Source: Bacteroidetes bacterium UBA4416 (GTDB taxonomy: Bacteria; Bacteroidota; Bacteroidia; B-17B0; Aurantibacillaceae). From it: a stretch of DNA of 50,857 nt. Numbering within the stretch: the first letter of the stretch is position 1; each line of letters begins with the position of its first letter. The stretch lies in contig DGQK01000056.1 of NCBI GenBank assembly GCA_002390745.1, positions 1 to 50,857 on the forward strand. The letters run 5' to 3'. The position numbers and the translations under genes are program-made. The notes under the pieces are model-generated. The model was not told the DNA's origin, made no database searches, and was given only the letters and a program-made list of their open reading frames with translations. Positions 34,065 to 41,992 of this stretch are shown one piece after another.

Positions 34065-35909
34065 TTAATTAACATTATGAAGCTGCGTCAATCGTTTATA
34101 AACGCCTTCTTCCATTTCTATGAGCTCGTTGTGGCTGCCTCGTTCGATGATCTCACCGTCGCGCATGATACAGATCTCATCCGCTTGTTTGATGGTGCTC
34201 AGGCGATGCGCGATGATAAGTGTGGTACGCCCTTTCATTAAATTATTGAGCGCATCCTGAACCAGGCGCTCACTTTCCGTATCCAGCGCCGAGGTGGCTT
34301 CATCGAGGATGAGGATCTGCGGGTCCTTGAATACCGCGCGGGCAATGCTGAGGCGCTGCCGCTGCCCTCCCGAGAGGCGCAGGCCCCGGTCGCCGATATT
34401 GGTATGGTAAGCCTGCTCGGTTTCCATAATAAAATCGTGTGCATTTGCTATTTTTGCTGCAGCAATCACATCCTCCATACGGGCATTGGGTTTCCCAAGG
34501 GCAATGTTATTGAAAATGGAATCGTTGAAGAGAATGGTTTCCTGGGTCACGCAGCTCATGAGGCTGCGCAGCGACTCCATTTTAAATTCACGGATGTCTG
34601 CGCCATCAATTGTGATACTTCCGGCAGTAACATCATAGAAACGAGGCAAAAGATCCGCAATAGTGGATTTTCCAACGCCCGAAGGCCCCACCAGGGCTAC
34701 CATTTTTCCTTTGGGAATGACAAAGCTTACCTGTTTCAGGACAGGCCTGTCGGTATAGGCAAAAGAAACGTCATGGAACCTGATCTCTTCCCGGAATTGT
34801 TTAATATCAACGGCTCCGGGCCTGTCCGCTACTTCCACCCTGGTGTCGATCACCTGCAGGATGCGCTCTCCTGAAGCCTGCCCCCTCTGGATATTGGCCA
34901 TGGCTACTACCATGGCTTTAGCGGGACGGATAAGCTGTGAAAAGATAGCAAGGAAGGCAATGAACTCGCTGGCATTCATTCCGTCTTTCTCCTGGCCCTG
35001 GTTGATAATGATGCTCCCTCCATAAATAAGAATAGCCGCAACTACGATAATGCCTGTGGCTTCGGAGAAGGCAGGCGCCAGTTCGCGTTTGGCAAACCCC
35101 TGGAGGCTGGCCTTGCGGTAAAAGTCGTTTTCGGCACTGAAGCGGTTCACCACAAATTTCGTAGCATTGAAAGCACGGATGATGCGCATGCCCATCAGTG
35201 TTTCATCAATAATAGTGAGCAGCCGTCCAATGGATGCTTGTGTTTCCTGCGCTTCCTTTTTGAGTTTTTTGGTTACCAGGGCGATACCTGTAGCAGAGAT
35301 CGGAATGATGATGAGTGTAAAAAGCGTGAGCTTGGTGGAGATCGCAAAAAGGGCGATGAAATAACCCAGGAGCATGTAGGGCTCTTTGAATAATACCTCG
35401 AGGGAATTAGCGGCCACTGCTTCTATTTCGAACACATCGGAATTCATCCGCGAAAGCAGGTCGCCTTTATGCTCTTTGGTAAAGTATCCCATATGCAGGT
35501 CATTGATCTTCTGAAAAATGGCCTCCCGGAGGCGTTTCACGAGCAGCGTTCGCCCCTTCACGAGCACCCGCTGCGCAAGGTAACGGAAGAGGTTGGTCAT
35601 AATCACTGCCAGTACCACAATACCCGCAATGAAATACAGGGCATATACCGGATTCGTGGTTTTGAAATCATGCACTTTATAGTAGAACAGATCCTTCACA
35701 TAAGCCACTGAAAAAGAGAATTCAGGAGCATGCATGTATTTGTCCGTATCCGCACTTTGTACACTGTCAAAGAGAAAGTTCAGCAGCGGGATCAGCAAGG
35801 TAAACTGAAACACATTGAAGAACACCGCGATGATGGTGAACACAAAAAAGGGAATAACGATGAAGCGGTATGGCCGCACATAGGAAAGCAGGCGAAGGTA
35901 AGTTTTCAT
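34065..35909 (-). CDS. ABC exporter, fused permease and ATPase (MsbA-like)
   Basis: A protein of 614 residues from the ATG at 35909 (MKTYLRLLSYVRPYRF); an earlier in-frame start overlaps the upstream glycosyltransferase gene. Six transmembrane helices fill residues 1-330 and the ATPase follows: Walker A GPSGVGKST, signature RLSGGQRQRLSIARA, Walker B ILILDEATSALD and the switch His in TLIIAHRLST. Such homodimers export lipids or lipid-linked glycans. Flanking glycosyltransferase genes on both sides, with gaps of 1 and 15 bp, suggest it moves a product of the cassette, or it may be the general lipid A flippase. Confidence 0.9.
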   Translation of the reverse strand: MKTYLRLLSYVRPYRFIVIPFFVFTIIAVFFNVFQFTLLIPLLNFLFDSVQSADTDKYMHAPEFSFSVAYVKDLFYYKVHDFKTTNPVYALYFIAGIVVLAVIMTNLFRYLAQRVLVKGRTLLVKRLREAIFQKINDLHMGYFTKEHKGDLLSRMNSDVFEIEAVAANSLEVLFKEPYMLLGYFIALFAISTKLTLFTLIIIPISATGIALVTKKLKKEAQETQASIGRLLTIIDETLMGMRIIRAFNATKFVVNRFSAENDFYRKASLQGFAKRELAPAFSEATGIIVVAAILIYGGSIIINQGQEKDGMNASEFIAFLAIFSQLIRPAKAMVVAMANIQRGQASGERILQVIDTRVEVADRPGAVDIKQFREEIRFHDVSFAYTDRPVLKQVSFVIPKGKMVALVGPSGVGKSTIADLLPRFYDVTAGSITIDGADIREFKMESLRSLMSCVTQETILFNDSIFNNIALGKPNARMEDVIAAAKIANAHDFIMETEQAYHTNIGDRGLRLSGGQRQRLSIARAVFKDPQILILDEATSALDTESERLVQDALNNLMKGRTTLIIAHRLSTIKQADEICIMRDGEIIERGSHNELIEMEEGVYKRLTQLHNVN

Positions 35910-35910
35910 A

Positions 35911-36975
35911 TTATTGGTGATCGTACAGGTGTTTGTATAGCTTAATGTATTCGTCTGCCGCATTCTCCCATGAAAAAGACTCTGCGCGTTTTTTAATCAT
36001 GCCTGTCATATTGTGTGTATCGTACAGATGCATGCCCATCATAAATGATTCCTGCATGCGTTCTTCCGAAAAATCTGTAAAATAGAAGGCCGCATTGCTG
36101 CCTATTTCCGGCAGAGCGGTTTTATTGGAAATAAATACGGGCTTTCCTACCGACATCGCTTCTACCAGGGGCAGTCCGAAACCCTCTGCCTCTGAGGCCA
36201 GCACAAAGGCTTTGCAATTATGGTAATACCATGACTTTTCGGCTTCTGTGATCTTTCCTATCAGGTGCAGATGCTCATGAACGCCCTCCTCCCGGGCTAT
36301 GTCTTCGAGGTCGTGCAGGTATTCCGCTTCCTCCAGCTTGCCGGCAATCACAAGGTCAAGGTGGCGGTTTTGTTTTACCAAAGGCAGCAGGGCATGAAAA
36401 TTTTTCTTCCGGCGGATAGCGCCGATGGAAAATAAAAAGGGGCGCGCAGGCTTAAAAGAAGCAGCGCTTAACAAGGGCATTTCAAGGGCATTGGCGCCAT
36501 TGTGGATCATGTATACAGGCTTAGCGCCTGTATGGCAAAAGCTCAGCACGTCCTTCCTGGCATACCCTGATACGCACACAATAGCATCCGCGCGGTCAAT
36601 ACGCTTTTGAAGCGCTGCGAGGTATTTTTCTTTTTTGGCATCGCCGAGCCGCTCATCATACAAAAAATTAAGGTCATGCACGGTTAGCAGCACCCTGATA
36701 CAGCGGCAGTGCGACGGAAGATAGTCGCTGTGCTGATAAGTAGAATGCCATATCTTGTGACCCCGTAGGGAGGGCATGAATAATTTATGCAGCTTGCTTT
36801 GCCGCAGGCTTTCGCCACCTAAAGCAGGCAGGGCATTTCCCGGAGCGTAAAAGGTGATCCGCCCCTGCCCGGAATCCAGACGCTCACGGATACGCGTACC
36901 AAGGTTGAGGCAATAGTAATAAATGCCCGTGTCCTCGTATTTCATACGTTCGCAGTCAAAAATGATGCTGTTCAT
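35911..36975 (-). CDS. Glycosyltransferase family 4-like protein (first copy)
   Basis: A protein of 354 residues from the ATG at 36975 (MNSIIFDCERMKYEDTGIYY); a more distant in-frame start is not supported by the alignment to its paralogue at 32991. The donor site reads FLFSIGAIRRKKNFHALLPL and ASEAEGFGLPLVEAMSVGKP, then KTALPEIGSNAAFYFTDF. VLLTVHDLNFLYDERLGDAK matches VLLTVHDLNVLHEDKPEKER in the paralogue. It is the first gene of the cassette. Duplication followed by divergence in acceptor or donor choice is likely. Confidence 0.88.
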   Translation of the reverse strand: MNSIIFDCERMKYEDTGIYYYCLNLGTRIRERLDSGQGRITFYAPGNALPALGGESLRQSKLHKLFMPSLRGHKIWHSTYQHSDYLPSHCRCIRVLLTVHDLNFLYDERLGDAKKEKYLAALQKRIDRADAIVCVSGYARKDVLSFCHTGAKPVYMIHNGANALEMPLLSAASFKPARPFLFSIGAIRRKKNFHALLPLVKQNRHLDLVIAGKLEEAEYLHDLEDIAREEGVHEHLHLIGKITEAEKSWYYHNCKAFVLASEAEGFGLPLVEAMSVGKPVFISNKTALPEIGSNAAFYFTDFSEERMQESFMMGMHLYDTHNMTGMIKKRAESFSWENAADEYIKLYKHLYDHQ

Positions 36976-37035
36976 GATGATGATCGTTTCCTGAAAAAAT
37001 TGAAAGGGCCTGTGACCAGGCATAATCAAAAGTTA

Positions 37036-37062
37036 CACGTCCGCCGGAGGCCGGTCAACGTG
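37036..37062. repeat. GC-rich hairpin upstream of the glycan cassette
   Basis: CACGT (37036-37040) pairs with ACGTG (37058-37062) and encloses the partly self-complementary CCGCCGGAGGCCGG. It sits between the 37094 gene (its downstream side) and the cassette start at 36975. There is no T-run, so it is either a repeat or a non-canonical terminator. Confidence 0.35.
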
Positions 37063-37093
37063 AAACCTGTAAAAAGGACCTGAGCAGGCTTAT

Positions 37094-37492
37094 TTAAGCC
37101 TTCATTTGTCCTGTCGCAATTTTAGGGGGTTGCCAGATACCGGGAATGTATAAAGAGTAAAACAGGCACTCTTTAAAAGCAGGGTTTAGAGCGGTGGAAT
37201 AATTACACTTATTCAATATGATGGAACTGGCTAAAGGGATAAAATCGAGGTCCAATTGCCCCGAACAGCCGGTTTCCTTAAAGGGTAATTTACGGTCGGT
37301 ATCATTGTCGGAAACAATACCGTCATCGTCGATATAATGGTCCTTTAAAAAATTGAGGAAGGAATGTTTTTTTTCTTTGCTCAGATGTTCGGCGTAGTGT
37401 GAAAACAGCAAAGGCAACTTCAGCATCTGAATAAGTTCGGTGGCAGATACCAGATAAATAACCAGAAAGAGCAGGGCACTGATTTTTTTCAC
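37094..37492 (-). CDS. Small Bacteroidota-type membrane/exported protein, unknown function
   Basis: A protein of 132 residues from the GTG at 37492, giving MKKISALLFLVIYLVSATEL with an N-terminal hydrophobic segment. The pattern LIQMLKLPLLFSHYAEHLSK followed by FLKDHYIDDDGIVSDNDTDR, KLPFKETGCSG and a C-terminal PPKIA resembles a Bacteroidota family often found beside heavy-metal efflux genes. No efflux genes are here. A -7 element lies 4 bp before the GTG. The family link is from memory of its pattern, so treat it as tentative. Confidence 0.6.
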   Translation of the reverse strand: MKKISALLFLVIYLVSATELIQMLKLPLLFSHYAEHLSKEKKHSFLNFLKDHYIDDDGIVSDNDTDRKLPFKETGCSGQLDLDFIPLASSIILNKCNYSTALNPAFKECLFYSLYIPGIWQPPKIATGQMKA

Positions 37493-37496
37493 TCGC

Positions 37497-37504
37497 CAAA
37501 GATA
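37497..37504 (-). promoter_or_regulatory. -7 element of the 37094-37492 gene
   Basis: The minus strand reads TATCTTTG, a full TAnnTTTG match, ending 4 bp before the GTG. Transcription would start at the start codon itself. No TTTG at -33. Confidence 0.45.
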
Positions 37505-37568
37505 GCGCAAAAAACACGATGAAATCGTTAAAATCCCGATAATTTACGATCCTGATTACAGGTGTCTT

Positions 37569-39074
37569 TTACCCTCTTTTCAAAAGGATCCGGAACGTTG
37601 TTCCTTTGCCTTCTTCGCTGTGAAGCACGAAGATCTTGCCGTTGTGGTAGTTTTCGATGATGCGTTTGCTGAGTGAAAGCCCCAGGCCCCAGCCTCTCTT
37701 CTTGGTGGTATAGCCCGGCTTGAAGACGGATTGATGCTTGGATTTGTGAATGCCTTTGCCGGTATCGCTCAGGTCGATGCAAACACCTTCGGGAACTTCC
37801 GTCACTACCACTTTAAACTCGCCCTTACCGTCCATCGCATCGACGGCGTTCTTGCAGATGTTCTCAATCACCCATTCAAATAAAGGCACAGAGAGCATGA
37901 CGTTGATCTCTACCTCCGGAATATTCACGATGTAGTTCACATTTTTAGAGGTGCGTGTTTTCAGGTAGTCGATGGCATTGCGTACCACCTCACACACATC
38001 CGCCTCATGCAGCGTTGGCTGGGAGCCGATCTTGGAGAAACGGTCGGTGATCGTATTGAGGCGCATCACATCGCGGTTCATTTCATTGACCACGCTCTCA
38101 TCCGTGCCCGTTGAGCGCAGGTACTCCGTCCAGGCCATGAGCGATGACAAGGGTGTTCCCAGCTGGTGTGCCGTTTCCTTGCTCATCCCTACCCACACCT
38201 GGTCCTGCTCTGCCTTGCGGGAGGTACTGAACAGCACATAAGCGATCAGGAGAAACAGACCGATGACCCCGAACTGTACGTAGGGATAATACTTCAGCTG
38301 GGCCAGCAGCGTGGATTGCTCATAGAAGATATAATTCCTGAAGCCTTCGCCAAGGTCAACCTCAATAGGTGTATTTTCCGATTCCATTGCGCTCAGGGTC
38401 TGCCGGAGCTTTTCGGGCGTGTTGATTTTAAGGGGAGCAATGTTCCCGCTGGCAATGACCGCTGCCCGGCTCGAGTCGGTATAGATGACCGGAACCGCTG
38501 CGCTGTTGATGGCAACTTCGGAAATAAAGGATTTGATGAGGCTGTCGAATACCACCTTAATGTCATTGAACAGGCGGCTGTCTTTATGGTACAGGTAATT
38601 CTTACGCCCCTTGTACCAATCGATCGTTACCGGCTCGTACAGTGATTTCATCAATACCAGCTCCTTTTTAAGAGCCTCCGGATCATTGGCAACGGCAGAA
38701 TCGAGGTTGCGGCTCGAGGTAATATTACCGACATCATCCGTAAGGATCACGGGTACAGTTGTATTGTCCTGCAGCACCTGCAAGGCAAAGAGCGGAAAGG
38801 CATCCGTGGAGCGGTTCAGCTCCTTGGTGGCAAGGGCGTAGAGCTCCGCCTTTTTACGCTCTTCCGTTTGCAGTCTCTGGAACAGGTCGTTGGTGAATTT
38901 GACGAGCTTGGCCTTGCGCTGCACAGCTTCCGCCCAGAGCTTCACCTTTTGTTTTTCATCGCTGGCAATTTGTCTGGCGAGCCTGGTGGTGTACCAAAGC
39001 GAGGTGAATACGATCAGGATGGCGATCACAAATAATAACCATTTCCAACGTTGCTTTTTGACGTAAATGTTCAT
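37569..39074 (-). CDS. Membrane-bound sensor histidine kinase
   Basis: A protein of 501 residues from the ATG at 39074. Helix 1 is at about residues 12-31 and helix 2 at about 267-283. Between them lies a 235-residue extracytoplasmic sensor region with two similar halves (VPVILTDDVGNITSSRNLDS and VPVIYTDSSRAAVIASGNIA), a duplicated sensor fold. The H box is SKETAHQLGTPLSSLMAW with H303. The ATPase has NICKNAVDAMD, IDLSDTGKGI, KRGWGLGLSLSKRI and GKGTTFRILL. No response regulator gene is adjacent, so it is an orphan kinase. Confidence 0.9.
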   Translation of the reverse strand: MNIYVKKQRWKWLLFVIAILIVFTSLWYTTRLARQIASDEKQKVKLWAEAVQRKAKLVKFTNDLFQRLQTEERKKAELYALATKELNRSTDAFPLFALQVLQDNTTVPVILTDDVGNITSSRNLDSAVANDPEALKKELVLMKSLYEPVTIDWYKGRKNYLYHKDSRLFNDIKVVFDSLIKSFISEVAINSAAVPVIYTDSSRAAVIASGNIAPLKINTPEKLRQTLSAMESENTPIEVDLGEGFRNYIFYEQSTLLAQLKYYPYVQFGVIGLFLLIAYVLFSTSRKAEQDQVWVGMSKETAHQLGTPLSSLMAWTEYLRSTGTDESVVNEMNRDVMRLNTITDRFSKIGSQPTLHEADVCEVVRNAIDYLKTRTSKNVNYIVNIPEVEINVMLSVPLFEWVIENICKNAVDAMDGKGEFKVVVTEVPEGVCIDLSDTGKGIHKSKHQSVFKPGYTTKKRGWGLGLSLSKRIIENYHNGKIFVLHSEEGKGTTFRILLKRG

Positions 39075-39414
39075 GCCTCTGCTAAAAGTAAGGAATATAT
39101 AACGGGATTGCAAGCGGGATATTGCGCGTGGAAGGGAAGGAAGGGACTAAAGGGAGGGAAGGGATGAAAGGGACGGAAGAGATTTAAGAGATAAGATGAA
39201 AAAGAGAGAGCGGGGACAGAAGGGATGGAAGGGACTGGGGAGATTTAAGAGATTAAGAGAGAAGATAAAAGATAAAAGAGAGGGACGAAGGGATGAAAGG
39301 GACTGAAGAAACAGAAGGGACAGAAGGGACTCGAGAGAGTTAAGAGAGAAGATGAAAGGGAGGGAAGCACGCGGATTGCAAATCTGCGGCGGCCTGAAAA
39401 ATTATCAAAGGAGG
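39075..39414. other. 340-bp intergenic region dominated by a purine tract
   Basis: The region between the histidine kinase gene and the next secreted protein gene contains the purine tract described at 39130-39367. The remaining edges (39075-39129 and 39368-39414) show no motif. No promoter of the TAnnTTTG type was found for the kinase gene. Confidence 0.6.
39130..39367 (+). repeat. 238-bp purine-rich tract with degenerate repeats
   Basis: The plus strand is almost all A and G, with scattered C and T. GGGA-rich blocks alternate with AT-richer ones: GAGATTTAAGAGATAAGATG (from 39179), GAGATTTAAGAGATTAAGAG (from 39240) and GAGAGTTAAGAGAGAAGATG (from 39334). AAGGGATGAAAGGGAC occurs twice (near 39159 and 39288). 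It has no credible coding content on either strand. Confidence 0.85.
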
Positions 39415-39969
39415 CTAAGGTTTCTTTAAATACAGGTCCTGAAGGAATTTGATTTTGTGCTCCTCTGTCCATCCATGCGACGGAAGACTGTAATTATGAA
39501 TCCTACAGTTTTTATTTCCGAACAGGAAATAATCATCGTCATGATCCCCGCTTAAGCGCCAGATGATGTATTGATGGATGCTGTCCGATACCAGGACCGA
39601 GCGGTTCAAATGATGCCGTTCCGCAAGGTATTTTGAATCCCATTCGTAATAGGTTTTTACAAAGTCAAAATCCTTCAGGCTCTTTTTAGAGAATTCGAAT
39701 TTATGACAAGGCGTCAGGGCTATAGAAATGAGGACTGTATCTTTGTTCACGAACCATTGCTGCCCGCTTACCGGATTATATTTTTCTTTTTTCCATTCAC
39801 CCGGCAAATAGATCACACCCAAGGGAAGGACGTTGTACTCGGTCGTATCGGCTTTCCGGTTATAGTGTACTGATGTCACCGTACTGAAGGTTTGAGAAAA
39901 ACCGGTATTAAGGCCAAAGACGGCAATGCACAAAAGCAGGTTTCTTTGAATCGTATTCAAACGGTTCAT
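39415..39969 (-). CDS. Hypothetical secreted protein
   Basis: A protein of 184 residues with a signal peptide (MNRLNTIQRNLLLCIAVFGLNTGFSQ is its start, cleaved near GFSQ). The mature protein is mixed (LPLGVIYLPGEWKKEKYNPV, QYIIWRLSGDHDDDYFLFGN, LPSHGWTEEHKIKFLQDLY). No family is recognised. It follows the 39979 gene after 9 bp, so the two exported proteins are co-transcribed. Confidence 0.65.
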   Translation of the reverse strand: MNRLNTIQRNLLLCIAVFGLNTGFSQTFSTVTSVHYNRKADTTEYNVLPLGVIYLPGEWKKEKYNPVSGQQWFVNKDTVLISIALTPCHKFEFSKKSLKDFDFVKTYYEWDSKYLAERHHLNRSVLVSDSIHQYIIWRLSGDHDDDYFLFGNKNCRIHNYSLPSHGWTEEHKIKFLQDLYLKKP

Positions 39970-39978
39970 AAATCGTGA

Positions 39979-40356
39979 TTACTTAACGGCCTCCCACAAT
40001 TTATCAAAATACAATTTATCGCCTACGTCGTACGTTGTCCAATCCTGCTCCTGGATACTTGAGCCGCTAATGGTGAAGCGGCGCTTGCTTCCGCTTTTGA
40101 GCACCACATACACATAATATTTCATCTTATACTTGTCTGCGCCCAGCGGCTTCGAAGCATTCCACCGGTAAGCAAACTCCGCGTATTGCTTTTGGGTCAG
40201 CAGCCGTTTCTCCGATTTGGCCGGCTCCGTAAAATTGACCTTCACAAACTCAACATAATTCACTTCAGCGGTATCTATCAGGCGTTTTTCGCCGCTTTGC
40301 GCAAAGCCTGTGCTGGCAGTGATCAGAAATGCGTACAGGAGGAACATTGTTTTCAT
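39979..40356 (-). CDS. Hypothetical secreted protein
   Basis: A protein of 125 residues from the ATG at 40356, which begins a clean signal peptide (MKTMFLLYAFLITASTGFAQ). A longer in-frame start at 40512 would put 52 polar residues in front of it. The mature part is Lys/Tyr-rich (VEFVKVNFTEPAKSEKRLLT, MKYYVYVVLKSGSKRRFTIS, VGDKLYFDKLWEAVK). The family is unknown. It is first of a two-gene unit with 39415. Confidence 0.65.
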   Translation of the reverse strand: MKTMFLLYAFLITASTGFAQSGEKRLIDTAEVNYVEFVKVNFTEPAKSEKRLLTQKQYAEFAYRWNASKPLGADKYKMKYYVYVVLKSGSKRRFTISGSSIQEQDWTTYDVGDKLYFDKLWEAVK

Positions 40357-40713
40357 ATAGGGTTGTTTAAGTAGGTGAATTGCCGTTAATCTGCGGAAGG
40401 GTTTAAATGCTTCTTCAAAAAAAGAACCAGGCCTTCCCCCCTTTTTCATACAGGTGTTTGCCCCTGCTCCTTCCGCCCGCCGCGCCGTTGTTCTGCTCCG
40501 GCATAAGCACATCAGGTGTATGCGGCCAAACAGGCTTCTCGCAGAGGATTGCAGAAAAGATATATCGGGGAAGTGTCATTTAATGCAACTAAATATACAA
40601 AAAACGCAGAAGAAATCATTTCCTCTGCGTTATAGTTTTATTCCTGCTCAGCCCAAATTATATAAAAAAAGGGGCTTGCATCGCTTCTCCGGTTATCAGC
40701 CAGCAATGAAGGG
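40357..40713. other. Intergenic region between serS and a secreted-protein unit
   Basis: 357 bp. The serS terminator is at 40597-40631 and the serS stop is at 40714. The stretch 40357-40590 should hold the promoter of the leftward secreted pair but no TAnnTTTG element was found. A poly-A run (AAAAAAAGGGGC near 40666) is the only other remarkable feature. Confidence 0.5.
40597..40631 (-). terminator. Terminator of serS
   Basis: AACGCAGA (40603-40610) pairs with TCTGCGTT (40624-40631), and the inner GAAAT/ATTTC can extend the stem. On the minus strand the hairpin is followed by TTTTTTGTAT. It lies about 83 bp after the serS stop. Confidence 0.75.
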
Positions 40714-41988
40714 TTAGCTGATCATATCGAAGCCCGTGTAGGGTACCAGCACTTTCGGGATCCTGATCCCTTCCGGTGTTTGGTTGTTCTCCAGCAAAGA
40801 AGCCACAATGCGCGGCAGGGCCAGCGCGCTACCGTTTAAGCTATGTGCCAGCTGCGTTTTACCATCCGGGCCTTTGAAACGGCATTTCAGGCGATTGGTC
40901 TGGAAGGTCTCAAAATTAGACACAGAACTTACCTCCAGCCAGCGTCCCTGAGCAGCGCTCCACACTTCGAGGTCGTAGGTCAAGGCAGACGCAAAGCTCA
41001 TATCGCCGCCGCATAATTTCAATGTTCGGTAAGGCAGTTCCAGCTCCTGCAATAAGCTGCTCACAAACTCGCGCATGGCTTCCAGGGTATCGTAAGATTT
41101 TTCGGGGTGAGTGATCTGCACGATCTCCACCTTATCAAACTGGTGCAGGCGGTTCAGACCACGCACATCTTTTCCGTAGCTTCCCGCTTCCCTGCGGAAA
41201 CAAGGTGTGTAGCCACAATTTTTAACGGGCAGATCCGTGTCTTTCAGGATCACATCGCGGTACATATTGGTAATAGGCACCTCGGCCGTTGGGATCAGGT
41301 ACAGATCATCCACCTCGCAGTGGTACATTTGTCCTTCCTTATCCGGCAATTGGCCTGTACCGTAACCGCTGTCGGAATTCACCAGGATCGGCGGCTGCAC
41401 CTCGTTATAACCTGCACCCGTAGCCTTGTCTAAAAAATAATTGATGAGGGCACGTTGCAGGCGGGCGCCACGCCCTTTATACACCGGGAACCCGGCGCCG
41501 GTGAGCTTCACGCCCAGCTCAAAATCGATAAGGTCGTATTTGCTTGTCAGGTCCCAGTGCGGCACCGCTTTGTCGTGCAGCTTTGGGATCGCGCCATGCT
41601 CGTTCACCACTTCATTGTCCTCGGGAGTCTTGCCAACAGGCACATTCAGGTTAGGCAGGTTAGGGACCGTTACCAACAGCTTGTGAATATCCTCTTCGAT
41701 GTGCTTCAATGACTCATCGAATTTTTTCTCATTCAGTTTCAGCTCGGCTGTCTTTGCTTTGAGCGCTTCCGCTTCCTCTTTTTTACCGGCCTTCATCATC
41801 TCGCCGATCTGTTTGGCAAGGCTATTGGCCTCGGCTTTGGTGTCGTCTGCCTGGCGCTGTGCCATTTTACGGTTATTGTCAAGCTCTATCACAGAGTTGA
41901 TGATGGTTTCCGCATCTTTGAAATTCTTGATCGCCAGGCGTTTTAAAACGTCTTCTTTATTATCGCGTATATAAGTTAATTGTAACAT
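40714..41988 (-). CDS. serS: Seryl-tRNA synthetase
   Basis: A protein of 424 residues. The N-terminal long coiled-coil arm is at about residues 30-105 (LDNNRKMAQRQADDTKAEAN ... LKLNEKKFDESLKHIEEDIH). Class II motif 2 is CFRREAGSYGKDVRGLNRLH and motif 3 is NGSALALPRIVASLLENNQ, preceded by LEVSSVSNFETFQTNRLKCR. It charges tRNA-Ser. It lies just after the M64 peptidase gene on the same strand (4-bp gap), and a possible -7 element sits inside the end of that gene. Confidence 0.96.
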   Translation of the reverse strand: MLQLTYIRDNKEDVLKRLAIKNFKDAETIINSVIELDNNRKMAQRQADDTKAEANSLAKQIGEMMKAGKKEEAEALKAKTAELKLNEKKFDESLKHIEEDIHKLLVTVPNLPNLNVPVGKTPEDNEVVNEHGAIPKLHDKAVPHWDLTSKYDLIDFELGVKLTGAGFPVYKGRGARLQRALINYFLDKATGAGYNEVQPPILVNSDSGYGTGQLPDKEGQMYHCEVDDLYLIPTAEVPITNMYRDVILKDTDLPVKNCGYTPCFRREAGSYGKDVRGLNRLHQFDKVEIVQITHPEKSYDTLEAMREFVSSLLQELELPYRTLKLCGGDMSFASALTYDLEVWSAAQGRWLEVSSVSNFETFQTNRLKCRFKGPDGKTQLAHSLNGSALALPRIVASLLENNQTPEGIRIPKVLVPYTGFDMIS

Positions 41989-41992
41989 AATG

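Noticed and set aside
39130..39367. CRISPR array
   Set aside because: The repeats are degenerate, purine-only and unevenly spaced, with no unique spacers and no cas genes.
39245..39472. 75-codon minus-strand open frame rich in Ser, Leu, Phe and Pro
   Set aside because: It is the pyrimidine strand of the purine tract, so its composition is an artefact of the repeat.
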